In this document: positions 1 to 8,970 of the stretch, one piece after another
How the letters are laid out: each line of letters starts with the position of its first letter
How positions within the stretch are numbered: the first letter of the stretch is position 1
NCBI GenBank assembly: GCA_964521715.1
Contig: CAZFSS010000018.1
Coordinates: forward strand, 10,618-74,617
Source of the DNA: DAOVRD01 sp964521715
GTDB lineage: Bacteria > Planctomycetota > Brocadiia > SM23-32
Direction of reading: 5' to 3'
Length of the DNA stretch: 64,000 nucleotides
The notes under the pieces: model-generated
What the model was told of the DNA's origin: nothing
Databases searched by the model: none
Seen by the model: the letters and a program-made list of their open reading frames with translations, nothing else
Translations under genes and position numbers: made by a program

Positions 1-568
1 AGCCGGCCACGAAGGGATCGCCGCAATGCCCCGCCTCCTCAGTCAGAGCGGACAGGCACGCGGCATCCACGGCCGCATCAAGGAGTTCGGGCTGCTCGCC
101 CGCCGCGTCCAGGACGCTGCGCGCCTGGGAGGCCGCCCGCGCGAAGTACTGCGGCAGCCCCGTCCAATTGTCGTCCCAGACCCTCTGCCACGTCTCGTCG
201 TCGTCGGGCGCCGGTGCGGCCTCCCCGGCAGCCAGGCCCAGCACTCGGCGCTTGACGAAGTCCTTGAAACTGCGCAACAGGCGGGGCAGGTCCAGCATGT
301 CAAGGATGTCGGGCGAGGGGCAGAAGCCGCGCATCTCGTCAATGGCGGCCCGATAGGCGTCGGCAGCGTGGCGGTCGGCGCGGCGCATGTCTTCGACGGC
401 ACGGATGCGCTCGCCCAGCGGCGTCGGGCTCAGTCGTCGCAGCAGACCCTCCAGTCGCGGTTCCGCCAGCAGTTGCTGGAAGAAGCCGAGGGGCAGCATG
501 CGCACCTCGCGCGCGGCGACCAGCCCGCTGGCGAACGTCCAATCCTCTTTCTTGCAGGAACCTGCCAC
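1..568 (-). CDS. ntpC: V/A-type ATP synthase subunit C (partial, runs off left edge)
   Basis: The frame starts at GTG 568 and is still open at base 1, so about 189 codons are visible. The start is set by an AGGGGAGG ribosome site at 576-583, about 7 bases upstream. The visible protein is helix-rich and charged (it begins VAGSCKKEDWTFASGLVAAR and has a stretch around RLLRSFKDFVKRR), which fits the AC39-like subunit C that links the central stalk to the membrane rotor. It lies 46 bases after subunit E in the same direction, the usual ntp order (I-K-E-C). A, B and D subunits would be expected beyond the left edge. Identity rests on fold character and operon position rather than a diagnostic motif. 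Confidence 0.8.
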   Translation of the reverse strand, partial: MAGSCKKEDWTFASGLVAAREVRMLPLGFFQQLLAEPRLEGLLRRLSPTPLGERIRAVEDMRRADRHAADAYRAAIDEMRGFCPSPDILDMLDLPRLLRSFKDFVKRRVLGLAAGEAAPAPDDDETWQRVWDDNWTGLPQYFARAASQARSVLDAAGEQPELLDAAVDAACLSALTEEAGHCGDPFVAG

Positions 569-614
569 GCGCGGACCTCCCCTCGCCGGCACGTGCGGCC
601 TCGCCTTCGCCCCT

Positions 615-1214
615 TCAGACGGTCATGTCGCCCGGGAAGACGATCCTCGACACTTCAGGGGCAAGGGACTGGCGCGATTGCCGCCACCGTGCATCCACGG
701 AAAGGTCAATCTCGAATCTCTCCGCCCGGAACAGCGCGCCGCCCAGCAGCGGCGCCTCGTGTCGGGCCTGCTGGATCTGCGCGTTCTGAGGACGCGATGC
801 GTTCAGCTTCTTAACTGCCGGCGCCAGGCGCTGCATATCGCGCTCGTTGCACAGCATCTGGCCCGGGGTGTCGCCGGGCAGCTCCTGCATCCACTTCTCC
901 ATCACGGCGCGGTATTCGTCGTCGGGCAGCTCCGTGAGATGATGAGCGGCGCGGGAGAACAGGTCGTCGAGTATCTCGTTGCGCCGCTTGAGCAGGGCCA
1001 GGTTGTGCTCGCCTTCGCGGCGGATCTTGCGGCGCAAGCTCTCCTGCTGGGCGTCCTGGCGGGCCCGCTCGGTGCGGCGGGCGAACTCGGCCTCCAGGGC
1101 CTTGCGCGCCGCGGCGAGCTTCTTGTCGCGCCGGGCGCGGGCCTCGGCCTCGATCCCATCGGCGTCGGCCTTCGCCTGGGCCAGAATGGACTGGCGTATG
1201 TGGTCTATGGACAT
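615..1214 (-). CDS. ntpE: V/A-type ATP synthase subunit E
   Basis: This 199-residue protein is the peripheral-stalk subunit E, which pairs with the G/H subunit to hold the A3B3 head to subunit I. Residues 1 to about 95 form a long charged helix (MSIDHIRQSILAQAKADADG, then many Ala/Arg/Glu), as expected for the coiled-coil arm. The C-terminal part is the globular head-binding domain. Length matches the family (about 190-200). It follows subunit K by 50 bases and precedes C by 46. Confidence 0.92.
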   Translation of the reverse strand: MSIDHIRQSILAQAKADADGIEAEARARRDKKLAAARKALEAEFARRTERARQDAQQESLRRKIRREGEHNLALLKRRNEILDDLFSRAAHHLTELPDDEYRAVMEKWMQELPGDTPGQMLCNERDMQRLAPAVKKLNASRPQNAQIQQARHEAPLLGGALFRAERFEIDLSVDARWRQSRQSLAPEVSRIVFPGDMTV

Positions 1215-1264
1215 CGTTCGCCGGGCTCCTGCTCAGGCGGAGGAGGCGAGAGGATTGGCGACGG

Positions 1265-1768
1265 TCAGGCTTCCTTGCACAGCCACAGGGCGAACAGGAT
1301 GGCGGCAAGGAGCGAGACGACGGCATAGGTCTCAACCAGGGCCGGCAGGATGATGGCGCGGCCGGCTTCGTCCGGCTTCTTGGCCACGAGGTTGATGGCG
1401 GCGGCGGAGGTCTCGCCCTGGTAGATGGCGCTGCGCCATTCGACCCCGCCCAGTGCAATCCCGACGAACAGCAGGCCCAGGCCGGTAATCGGTCTCACGC
1501 TGACCTCGCCGCTCATCAGGCCGGTGCGCGTGGCGATGAAGATCGCGCCGATGAAGGAGTAGAAGCCCTGCGTGCCGGGCAGCGCAATCAGGACGAGCAT
1601 CCTGCCGAACAGCTCGGGCTTCTCCGACAGCACGCCGGCGGCCTGGGAAGCCGAGATGCGGATGCCGCGCGCCGAACCTACGCAGCCCATCATCACCGCG
1701 AGCATTGCGCCCGCCACGGCCCAGCCCAGGCCGGTCTGGGTGAAGTACTGCTTGACAAGTTCCTCCAT
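1265..1768 (-). CDS. ntpK: V/A-type ATP synthase subunit K (rotor ring), Na+-type ligand set
   Basis: This 167-residue membrane rotor subunit is a double hairpin with four membrane helices (about residues 13-32, 54-80, 93-110, 138-163). The ion-carrying glutamate is E146 in PALVETYAV. Residues matching the sodium ligands of Enterococcus hirae NtpK (L61, T64, Q65, Q110, E139) are all present as L63, T66, Q67, Q117 and E146, and Y70 matches the helper tyrosine. The first hairpin has no carboxylate, so there is one ion per two hairpins, as in E. hirae. This predicts a Na+-coupled rather than H+-coupled enzyme; that is inference from the ligand pattern. The gene sits between I and E in the operon. 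Confidence 0.95.
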   Translation of the reverse strand: MEELVKQYFTQTGLGWAVAGAMLAVMMGCVGSARGIRISASQAAGVLSEKPELFGRMLVLIALPGTQGFYSFIGAIFIATRTGLMSGEVSVRPITGLGLLFVGIALGGVEWRSAIYQGETSAAAINLVAKKPDEAGRAIILPALVETYAVVSLLAAILFALWLCKEA

Positions 1769-1793
1769 GTGCGCCTTGCGCCTCCTGCCGCTG

Positions 1794-3815
1794 TCAGGTA
1801 CGCCCCCCCGGGGAATTGACGACCAGCACCCTCTCCGTGTCGACGGAGAGGGGCCGGAACCGCACGCCGCCTGCTTCGTAGAAACGCCCGAAGAACTCCA
1901 GGAATATCAGCCGCGCCGAATGCACGAACGCGCCCAGGATGCTCACCGCGAAGTTGAACACGTGCCCGAGGACGAGCGTGCCCACAAACAGCACGCCGCC
2001 CACCCAGGGCAGCCCCCGCAGAAGGTCTGCCATGATGTTGAACGACATCCCGACGATCGTCGTGGTCAGCCCCAGCGCCAGCAGGCGCGAATAGGACAGC
2101 ATGTCGCCTACGAACGATACGCACCCGTACGTTCCCACGATGCCGTACAGGCTCACCACGCCCGTGATGGCCTTGCCGGCGAGCGTCGGCTCGTGCCGCC
2201 CCTGGCTGAGGACAAGGCCCAGCGCTCCCACCGCCAGCAGGGCGAGGCCGCCGTGGAACACCCAGCCTGGCGTGGGGAAGAACAGGTTCGAAACGGTGAT
2301 CAGGAAGCCGGGCAACGCCAGCAGCCAGAGCCCTGCGTCCAGGAGCGCGCCGGTCGGGTTCCCGCGCCGCAGCATCCCGTAGCCCCGCAGCATGATGCCG
2401 TAGAACTGGTTTGCCACGCCCATGGCCAGCGCCACCAGCAGCATCATCACGGGCTTGTCCAGCGGGTCCACTAGGGCGGTCCGCTCCTTGATGCGCAGCA
2501 GTATGTTGCCCTCGCCCAGATACTCCGCCTGCCACAGGTCCCCCGCCCATGAGCCGGTCAGAACCCCGATGATGATCGTGCTGACGCCGCAGTAGAGGAA
2601 GAGCATGCACATGTCGTGCAGGCCCTCGTGGCGGCGCGCCTTCCAGGCGAGGTAGCCGGCCACGGCGCACAGCAACATGCCGTAAATCGCGTCCCCGAAG
2701 CAACATGCGAAAAACACGAGGAAGCTCAGGGAGAGATATGGCGTCGGATCGAACGCGAAGTAGTCCGGCATCCCGAACATGCGCACCAGGAAGGTCATCG
2801 GCTTCCAGAACGCGCCGGAGTGGACGGAGACGGGCACGCGATCCTCCGGGCGCGGGTCCTCGAACAAGACCGACGCCTGAGGAATGCTGGCGGCCAGCGC
2901 GGACTTGAGCGCCTCAACGTCCCTGGCGCGCACGTAGCCGCTGAAGATCGCCACGCGCCTGCCGCAGCCTCCGCTGTGGACGGCCCGTATCCTCGCCAGC
3001 TGTGCAACCCAGTGCGCACGAACAATGGCCAACTGACGGCGCTGCGCCGCCAGCTCTCTGACGCGGGAGCGCAGCGCCTCGCTTTCCCGGCGCAGGCCTT
3101 CTGCCTCCTGACGCAGCTCGGCGACCCTCTGCGCCACCGGCACATCCAGCGGCGGGATCGGTTTCTCCGTGAACTCGTATCGCTTCAGGACGGCGTCCGC
3201 CTCCTCCCGCTCGGCCTGAAGGGCCAGGACGCAGAGGTGTATCGCCGACTTGTCCCGGAAGAGCCTTTGCACCACCAGGTGATCCGTAGCCCACGGATCG
3301 TCCTGCAGTTCCGACCACCTGGCCCGGCTCATGCTTCCGATCCACACCCGCACGCGACGCAGGCGGCACACCAGGGAGACGTCGAACGGCAGCCGGCCGA
3401 AGGACGCAAGGAGGGTGCTCTCCGCGTCGGCGTGCTCGGTCGCGCGCTGGAGCTCCCTGTGATGCTCGGCCGCCCGGCGGCATTCCTCGAACAGGGGTGC
3501 GACGTCCAGCTCGCCCACGGCGCGCTGCATCTCGTCCGCGGACACGTGGATGGGGACGTTGACCAGGCTTTCCACAAAGCCCCTGCGCGAGGGAGCGAAC
3601 TCCTCGAAGACGCCTTCGATGAGTTCCAGCTCCTTCAGGCGGGACTCGACGGACTCGGCGTCCGCCGCGCAGCGCTCGATGTCGTCCTCCGCATCGAGCT
3701 GCGAGGGAAAGTCCTCCAGGTGCACCAGGCGCAGCCTCTGCAAGGCCGCCGCCAACTCCTCTCCGCGCTCGCGGGGCACCAGGAAGGTCACGCGCTTCAT
3801 CCTCTGTATCGTCAC
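1794..3815 (-). CDS. ntpI: V/A-type ATP synthase subunit I
   Basis: This 673-residue protein is the membrane stator (a-subunit homologue) that forms the ion path against the K ring. The N-terminal half (1 to about 330) is soluble and helical, starting MTIQRMKRVTFLVPRERGEE as is typical of the family. The C-terminal half has about seven to eight membrane segments from about residue 345, including FGDAIYGMLLCAVAGYLAW and the late VLGHVFNFAVSILGAFVHSA. Length is normal (600-700). ATG 3815 lies two bases from the stop of the G/H gene, so the two are translationally coupled. Confidence 0.95.
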   Translation of the reverse strand: MTIQRMKRVTFLVPRERGEELAAALQRLRLVHLEDFPSQLDAEDDIERCAADAESVESRLKELELIEGVFEEFAPSRRGFVESLVNVPIHVSADEMQRAVGELDVAPLFEECRRAAEHHRELQRATEHADAESTLLASFGRLPFDVSLVCRLRRVRVWIGSMSRARWSELQDDPWATDHLVVQRLFRDKSAIHLCVLALQAEREEADAVLKRYEFTEKPIPPLDVPVAQRVAELRQEAEGLRRESEALRSRVRELAAQRRQLAIVRAHWVAQLARIRAVHSGGCGRRVAIFSGYVRARDVEALKSALAASIPQASVLFEDPRPEDRVPVSVHSGAFWKPMTFLVRMFGMPDYFAFDPTPYLSLSFLVFFACCFGDAIYGMLLCAVAGYLAWKARRHEGLHDMCMLFLYCGVSTIIIGVLTGSWAGDLWQAEYLGEGNILLRIKERTALVDPLDKPVMMLLVALAMGVANQFYGIMLRGYGMLRRGNPTGALLDAGLWLLALPGFLITVSNLFFPTPGWVFHGGLALLAVGALGLVLSQGRHEPTLAGKAITGVVSLYGIVGTYGCVSFVGDMLSYSRLLALGLTTTIVGMSFNIMADLLRGLPWVGGVLFVGTLVLGHVFNFAVSILGAFVHSARLIFLEFFGRFYEAGGVRFRPLSVDTERVLVVNSPGGRT

Positions 3816-3816
3816 G

Positions 3817-4131
3817 CTAGCCCTCGCGCAGGTGCTTCAGGATGAACTCCACGGCCTCCGCGGCGACCTTCGCATCAAGCGCCTCTAACCGGGCAGCGAT
3901 CTGCTGAGCTTTTTCGTCGATTCTTGCCAGCTCGGCTGCCGTTTTGGCGTCCAGGTCCGCCTTGAAAGACCGCATCTCCGCTGCGAATGCCTCTTCGAAC
4001 TCCTTGCGCAGGGCGGCGACCTGCCCCTTCAGATTCCCTTCGAGCCCTTCCGCCCTGGCGGTGGCCTCGGCAACGAGGCGGTCCGCTTCGGCCTCGATCT
4101 CCCGGGCCAGCTCAATGGGATGCTTGGTCAT
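3817..4131 (-). CDS. V/A-type ATP synthase peripheral stalk subunit G/H (AhaH/NtpF-like)
   Basis: This is a 104-residue, almost entirely helical protein: MTKHPIELAREIEAEADRLV, then Ala/Glu/Arg/Lys-rich coiled coil to the end. It should pair with subunit E to form the peripheral stalk. The frame is open further upstream (to 4242), but the extension is Pro/Gly/His-rich and unlike the family. ATG 4131 gives the normal length of about 100 and has a GAGG just upstream. It is the first gene of the ATPase operon. Confidence 0.85.
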   Translation of the reverse strand: MTKHPIELAREIEAEADRLVAEATARAEGLEGNLKGQVAALRKEFEEAFAAEMRSFKADLDAKTAAELARIDEKAQQIAARLEALDAKVAAEAVEFILKHLREG

Positions 4132-4807
4132 GGGCCTCGCCGTGTGGAATCCTAAGTACTTGGCATGAAAGTCCTTATGATATATCCGAACGCGCTCGTG
4201 CCGGGCATTGCCGCCAGATCCCGAAGGCCCCGGCTGCGGCACACGCCAGGATCACGGCTTGTGGCGCAACGCAGACAGCCCGCATTCTCGGCACCGAGAT
4301 AAGCGCGTGCATCGCCGCGCGAGATCACAACTGCGCACCGTCTGGCACGCGTTCTGCCAGCAGGAGCTAGCCGGCCGCTACACCCGGGCCTGCATGATAC
4401 CACAATGCCGTAGGGCTCCTGCAACAAACAGCCGTATGGACGGCTCGCCGGGGCTGCCGATGCGCGCGTTTCGGCCAGCGCGGGCCGTAAAGTGAGCACT
4501 GGGAACAGGAAAGGCGCCGGCGCGCCCTCGAGAAGAAAGAGAACAGATAGGCCCCGCAGAGAGTTGCCATACTGTCACCAGGGCGGCCGGTAACAAGCCG
4601 GATTCGGCAGAAACGAGCGGGAATGGCAGATTGAGCGTAAAGCGTTGTAAGCTGGAAGCTTAGATGCAACTCCGTCCTAGCGCGCCCGGTACATTCCGGC
4701 GAGCTCCACCTGTTCCGCTGTCTAAGAAGGACACCAGATGATCCCCTACAGGTCCCTCGCCGCCCTCGTCGAGACCGAGCGCTGGCCCGACGTCGGCACG
4801 CCTGCGC
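4132..4807. other. Gene-free interval upstream of the ATPase operon
   Basis: No frame here has convincing protein character; open frames on both strands are Arg/Ala/Pro-rich shadows. The promoter of the ATPase operon should lie near 4132-4250, but I see no clear -35/-10 pair. No strong hairpin or repeat stands out. Confidence 0.5.
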
Positions 4808-5977
4808 TCAGCCCGCACCCGCCGCCTCGGCCTGGTCCTGTCTGGCGAACCACGCGCGGGCCGATGGCTCCGTCTTGAAGAACGCAAGCAGCATCTCGGC
4901 CACCTTCCGCTGGCCGGATGCGCTGGGGTGCGTCCCGTCCTCGCCCAGGTCCTCGCGCTTCCAGACCAGCCCGTCCGCCTTGCGTGCGTTCAGACCGTCG
5001 CCCCACAAGTAGGGACCCCACAGGAGGAGCGGCGCGTTCACGTCCCCGCGCTCTGCCGTCCAGTTGAGCCCCGGGTCGCCCTTCATCTGGTCCTGTATCA
5101 ACCAGCGCACGGCAAAGGCACTCTCGTAGGCGTACGGCTCGGGGTTGAGCCCCGTCGTCGCATAGCCGGCGTATATCCTGCTGGAAAGGTACGCCAGGCG
5201 CAGGTTCGGGAAGCGTTTGCGCGCGATCCGCAGCGCCGTGGCCATGTCCTCCTGAAGCCGGCGCGCGTGAGCAGGGAACTCCCCCAGGCTGGACGGGCCG
5301 GCAAGCGCCTGCTTCAGCCACACGACCTGCACCTGCGCGGCGGTGACTCCGGCGGCGCGAAGGCGCTCGTCCAGCACCGTCCACGGGGACGGCTGGTCCG
5401 CCGCCTGCTCCTCCTGGACCCAGGCCCGCGCGTCGCGCCCTCCCTGAGCGCCGTTCACGATCACCACGTGCGGCGACTTCACGGGATCGGCGGCGGCCAG
5501 CCTCTGGAAGGCCTCGAACTCCTGCGACGTGTTGGACATGCCGATGGAGACGAGGACGACCTTGCCGTCGGCGGACGGTTCCCCCCGGGCATCGCGCAGC
5601 GCGACAGCCGCCGCCTCGGCGAGGGCCGCCTCTCGGAGTTCGGCGCCCGGCTCGTTCCGGCCGCCGCCGTAGAGGCCGCCGTCCTCGCCCTTGTACTTCG
5701 CCTCGCCCATTTCCGTCAGGGGCGCGAGCCCCGTCCGTTCCCTGGCCGGTTCTGCCGTGGTCATCAGCCTCTGTCGCTCCTTTTGGGCACGGGCCAGGTA
5801 TTCGCGCTCCTCGGCCGTGAGCGTCTGGCCCTGGTTGGACTTCTGGAACAGCTCCCGCGCGCGGTCCCAGTTGATGGCCTCCTCGCCGGCCCACGCGAGC
5901 CCCACCGTCAGCGCGAGCAGCAGCACCCAAACGGCCGCTTCGCCCGGCCGACTCACTCCGCGTCTCTTCCTCTCCAC
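4808..5977 (-). CDS. Secreted SGNH/GDSL-like hydrolase
   Basis: The proposed start is GTG 5977, preceded by AGGAGGAG, giving 389 residues and a signal peptide (Arg/Lys N-terminus, core AAVWVLLLALTVGLAWAG). An upstream frame to 6055 exists but has no ribosome site. The esterase-like domain shows VVLVSIGMSN (in place of GDSL; Ser near residue 148), a conserved-looking NGAQGG and a late EDGTHPSASG supplying the usual Asp-His pair. These match SGNH blocks I, III and V in order. The substrate is unknown; sugar-ester deacetylation would suit the glycosidase-rich surroundings. It ends about 110 bases upstream of nothing obvious on its strand and is preceded by the fucosidase-like gene. Confidence 0.7.
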   Translation of the reverse strand: MERKRRGVSRPGEAAVWVLLLALTVGLAWAGEEAINWDRARELFQKSNQGQTLTAEEREYLARAQKERQRLMTTAEPARERTGLAPLTEMGEAKYKGEDGGLYGGGRNEPGAELREAALAEAAAVALRDARGEPSADGKVVLVSIGMSNTSQEFEAFQRLAAADPVKSPHVVIVNGAQGGRDARAWVQEEQAADQPSPWTVLDERLRAAGVTAAQVQVVWLKQALAGPSSLGEFPAHARRLQEDMATALRIARKRFPNLRLAYLSSRIYAGYATTGLNPEPYAYESAFAVRWLIQDQMKGDPGLNWTAERGDVNAPLLLWGPYLWGDGLNARKADGLVWKREDLGEDGTHPSASGQRKVAEMLLAFFKTEPSARAWFARQDQAEAAGAG

Positions 5978-6087
5978 GTGCCTCACTCCTCCTGCAGGAG
6001 CTACTGGATGTCGCACGGAACTCCACAGCGCCCATCGTCGCCTGGCAGGCAACATGCCGCGAGAGACTGGCGGCGACCGCGGCGGAA

Positions 6088-7122
6088 TCAGGATCCGTCC
6101 GCGGATGACGCACGGATCAGTCTGCCCACCTCGCGGAGCGTCTTCACATCAATCTGGCGCAACCGGCCGGCGCGGTCCGGGCCGAGGGCCAGCGAGAGGA
6201 TATTGCCCACCTTCGCGGCCTGCTTGTAGAGCGTGAAGATCTCTTCGGCGGGCATGGCCTTGTCCTCATCGCCGGGGTTAGTGTAGAACCAGCGGCCCAG
6301 CTTTCGGCCCGCCAGGATCGGCATCGTGAACTCGGCGGCCAGATACCCCTTGTACTCCCAGGTCTCCTTCTGCTTCGCACCGACGCCGGCCCCGCTGGAA
6401 TCGTCCAGCGGGGTAGGCATGCCCATCTCGCCGAGTCGAAGATTGCCGGCCGGCTGACCGTGGTTGAAGCCGACGAAACAACCTGGCTGGAGGCCCTTGA
6501 CGAACGCGGCAGTCGCCTTGTGGTCCAGCCCGCCGGTGCCCGCCGCGGTGTCGAACCAGATGAACTCGACCGGGCCGTATTGGGTAAGCAGTTCCTGTAG
6601 CTGGGCCTTCTTCATCTGGGGGTTCGAACCCTTCACCGCCTCCGGGTCGCCTCCGCCCGGCCAACTCGTCCCGCCATCAACCGCGCCTGGCCAGGTCCAG
6701 TCGCCCTCGCAGAAGTAGAGGGCGAGTCTCAGACCGTGCCTGTCGCATGACCTCCGCACCTCGCTCAAGACGTCCTTGCCTAACGGGCTCTTGGTCACTT
6801 TCCGGTCGGTCGTCTTGGTGTCCCAGAGGCAGAAACCGTCGGCGTGCTTGGTGAGAAAGAGGATGTAGCTCATCCCGGCCTCTTTGGCCACGCTGGCCCA
6901 CTGGGCGGCGTCGCAACCGGTCGGACTGAAGAACGAGACATCTTTGATGCCGGGGGTGCAATCCCTGTCGGAGAACGTGCTGAACGACCAGCAGATGAAC
7001 ATGCCGAACTTGAGGCCCTTCAGTTCTTCGGCCCGTTTGCGCATGTTGAGATAGGCCGCCCCGGCGGCAGGAACACCGGCAACAACGGCGAGCAATGCGG
7101 CCGCAACGGAGACCCCAAACAT
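6088..7122 (-). CDS. Secreted GH29-like alpha-L-fucosidase homologue with altered active site
   Basis: This 344-residue protein has a signal peptide (1-22) and GH29 landmarks in order: KFGMFICWSF (38-47), LTKHADGFCLWDTK (90-103) and EFIWFDTAAG (186-195). D191 sits at the catalytic nucleophile. Two sugar-contacting histidines of the family are replaced: the His of FIHWG is C44, and the second His of TKHHDGF is A94 (H93 remains). GH29 enzymes remove alpha-L-fucose, and the conserved nucleophile keeps hydrolysis possible. The protein also lacks the C-terminal beta-sandwich of longer family members. It may act on another sugar or have altered activity. It lies 110 bases upstream of the SGNH gene on the same strand and may be cotranscribed with it. 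Confidence 0.78.
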   Translation of the reverse strand: MFGVSVAAALLAVVAGVPAAGAAYLNMRKRAEELKGLKFGMFICWSFSTFSDRDCTPGIKDVSFFSPTGCDAAQWASVAKEAGMSYILFLTKHADGFCLWDTKTTDRKVTKSPLGKDVLSEVRRSCDRHGLRLALYFCEGDWTWPGAVDGGTSWPGGGDPEAVKGSNPQMKKAQLQELLTQYGPVEFIWFDTAAGTGGLDHKATAAFVKGLQPGCFVGFNHGQPAGNLRLGEMGMPTPLDDSSGAGVGAKQKETWEYKGYLAAEFTMPILAGRKLGRWFYTNPGDEDKAMPAEEIFTLYKQAAKVGNILSLALGPDRAGRLRQIDVKTLREVGRLIRASSADGS

Positions 7123-7524
7123 GTTGTACTCCCTTCCCGTGCTGTAGTCCTGAACGACGCGGCGGTTGCGCCGTTCCCTGTCAGTACTCCGTCAGTGAGA
7201 CGGGACACCTTGAGGCGTTTGAGATGATGCGGCGCCTCCCGGCTGAGGCATTTCAGTTAGCTTGGCATCGGCTGGCGCCGATGTCAAGGCTTTCTTGGTC
7301 TCCTCTTCCCGTCTGGATGCCCGGCGCCCCTGCCTCCTTTCGTCCATGGTCCTCGCCTTGAGCGCCGAGGGCAAGGACCAGCCCTCATCCCCGGCGAGGC
7401 GCTCCGCCCGCTCTAGCGAAGTCGATGGGACCTTCCGCGCGAGCCCTGTTAATGCTCACTTGATTCTGGTAGTATTCTCGAACGGGTGGCGATCTTCTGA
7501 GAGAACTGACAACGGGAGACGCGA
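7123..7524. other. Intergenic region between divergent genes
   Basis: This 400-base gap separates the minus-strand GH29-like gene from the plus-strand PurF-like gene and must hold both promoters. I see only a weak candidate for the plus strand (TTAATG 7449, TATTCT 7473, spacer 18). No coding frame is persuasive. Confidence 0.4.
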
Positions 7525-8919
7525 ATGAGCGGAATCTTCGGCGTTGCGTCGCGGTCGAACTGCATGGATGAGTTGTTCTATGGCACCGACTACCACTCGC
7601 ACCTGGGCACGGAGTTCGGCGGGCTGGCCATCCAGGACGCCCAGGTCCACCGCGAGATCCACCGCATGGCGCACGGGCAGTTCAAGAACGTGCTCGACGG
7701 CTTCTACCGCAGCTACTCCGGCAGGATGGGCGTCGGAGTGATCAGCGATTCCGACCCCCAGCCCATCATCGTGGACAGCCGGTTCGGCGTCTGTACCATC
7801 GTGACCGCCGGGCTCATCACGAACACCGCTGAGCTCGGGCGCGCGCTGATCCAGCAGGGCACCACGTTCAGCGAGATCCAGGACGGCCGGCTCAACCAGA
7901 CCGAGCTGGTCGCCAAGATCATCGCCCAGGGAGAGAACATCGTCAGCGGCATCGAGAGCGTGTTCGAGAGGATTCAGGGCTCCGTGTCCCTGCTGCTGAT
8001 GACGCGGGACGGTATCTACGCCGCCAGCGACACCCATTGCCGGCTGCCGCTCGCCATCGGAACGCGCGACGGCACGGTCGCCGCAGCCAGCGAGACCTGC
8101 GCCTTCCCCAACCTGGACCTGAAGGTCACCAAGTACCTTCAGCCTGGGGAGATCGCGTTCTTCGACAGCTCCGGCCTGAAGACCGCCGCCGGCCCGACGG
8201 GCAGCAAGCGGATATGCGCCTTCCTGTGGATCTACACCGGCTACCCGGCTTCCGCCTACGAGGGCGTGTCGGTCGAGAGGGTCCGCGAGCGCTGCGGCCA
8301 GGCGCTGGCGCGCAAGGACCACGTCGAGGTGGACCTCGTCTCCGGCGTGCCGGACAGCGGGACCGGCCACGCCATCGGCTACGCCATGGAGAGCGGCCGC
8401 CCCTTCCGCCGGCCCCTGGTGAAGTACTCGCCCGGCTACGGCCGCAGCTACACGCCTCCCTCGCAGGAGGTGCGCGACCACATCGCCAAAATGAAGCTCA
8501 TCCCGATCGAGGACATCACGCGGGGCAACCGCCTGGTCGTCTGCGAGGACTCGATCGTGCGCGGCACGCAGCTCCGGAACCTGACGATCCAGAAGCTCTG
8601 GAACGCCGGCGCGGCCCAGGTGCACATCCGCGTGGCCTGCCCGCCGCTGATGTTCCCCTGCATCTACAACCTGTCGACGCGCTCGACGCGCGAGCTGGCG
8701 GCCCGCCGCGCCATCCGCGCCCTCGAGGGCGAAGACTTCGAAGACGTGGCCCCTTACCTGGACCCGGCCAGCGAGAAGCACCACCGGATGGTCGAGTGGA
8801 TATGCAAGGACCTGAAGGCCACCAGCCTCATCTACCTGACGCTGGACGAGATGTACGAGGCCATCGGCCTGCCGCAGTGCGACCTGTGCACGTACTGCTG
8901 GAACGGAGTAACCGGCTAG
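7525..8919 (+). CDS. PurF-like amidophosphoribosyltransferase homologue lacking the glutaminase nucleophile
   Basis: This 464-residue homologue of glutamine-PRPP amidotransferase, the first enzyme of purine synthesis, has an Ntn-type N-terminal domain (1 to about 215) and a phosphoribosyltransferase domain. The PRPP loop is intact at 338-350 (VVCEDSIVRGTQL), as are SGVPDSGTGHAIGYA (273-287) and the late CPPLMFPC. The glutaminase site is not: residue 2 is Ser where the nucleophilic Cys1 should be, the Arg of RYST is missing (GVGVISDSDPQP, 70-80), NG of the oxyanion region is AG (95-96), and the SDTE aspartate is Q125. C452, C455 and C458 close the C-terminus. It should still bind PRPP, using free ammonia, another amine or a separate amide donor; this is inference. 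A URO-D-like gene follows after 51 bases, so the pair is probably an operon. ATG 7525 has GGGAGACGCG upstream. Confidence 0.88.
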   Translation: MSGIFGVASRSNCMDELFYGTDYHSHLGTEFGGLAIQDAQVHREIHRMAHGQFKNVLDGFYRSYSGRMGVGVISDSDPQPIIVDSRFGVCTIVTAGLITNTAELGRALIQQGTTFSEIQDGRLNQTELVAKIIAQGENIVSGIESVFERIQGSVSLLLMTRDGIYAASDTHCRLPLAIGTRDGTVAAASETCAFPNLDLKVTKYLQPGEIAFFDSSGLKTAAGPTGSKRICAFLWIYTGYPASAYEGVSVERVRERCGQALARKDHVEVDLVSGVPDSGTGHAIGYAMESGRPFRRPLVKYSPGYGRSYTPPSQEVRDHIAKMKLIPIEDITRGNRLVVCEDSIVRGTQLRNLTIQKLWNAGAAQVHIRVACPPLMFPCIYNLSTRSTRELAARRAIRALEGEDFEDVAPYLDPASEKHHRMVEWICKDLKATSLIYLTLDEMYEAIGLPQCDLCTYCWNGVTG

Positions 8920-8970
8920 GAGACATTCCGCCGCCCCGGACGGGGCGGCGACCCTTGGAGGAAGACAAGC

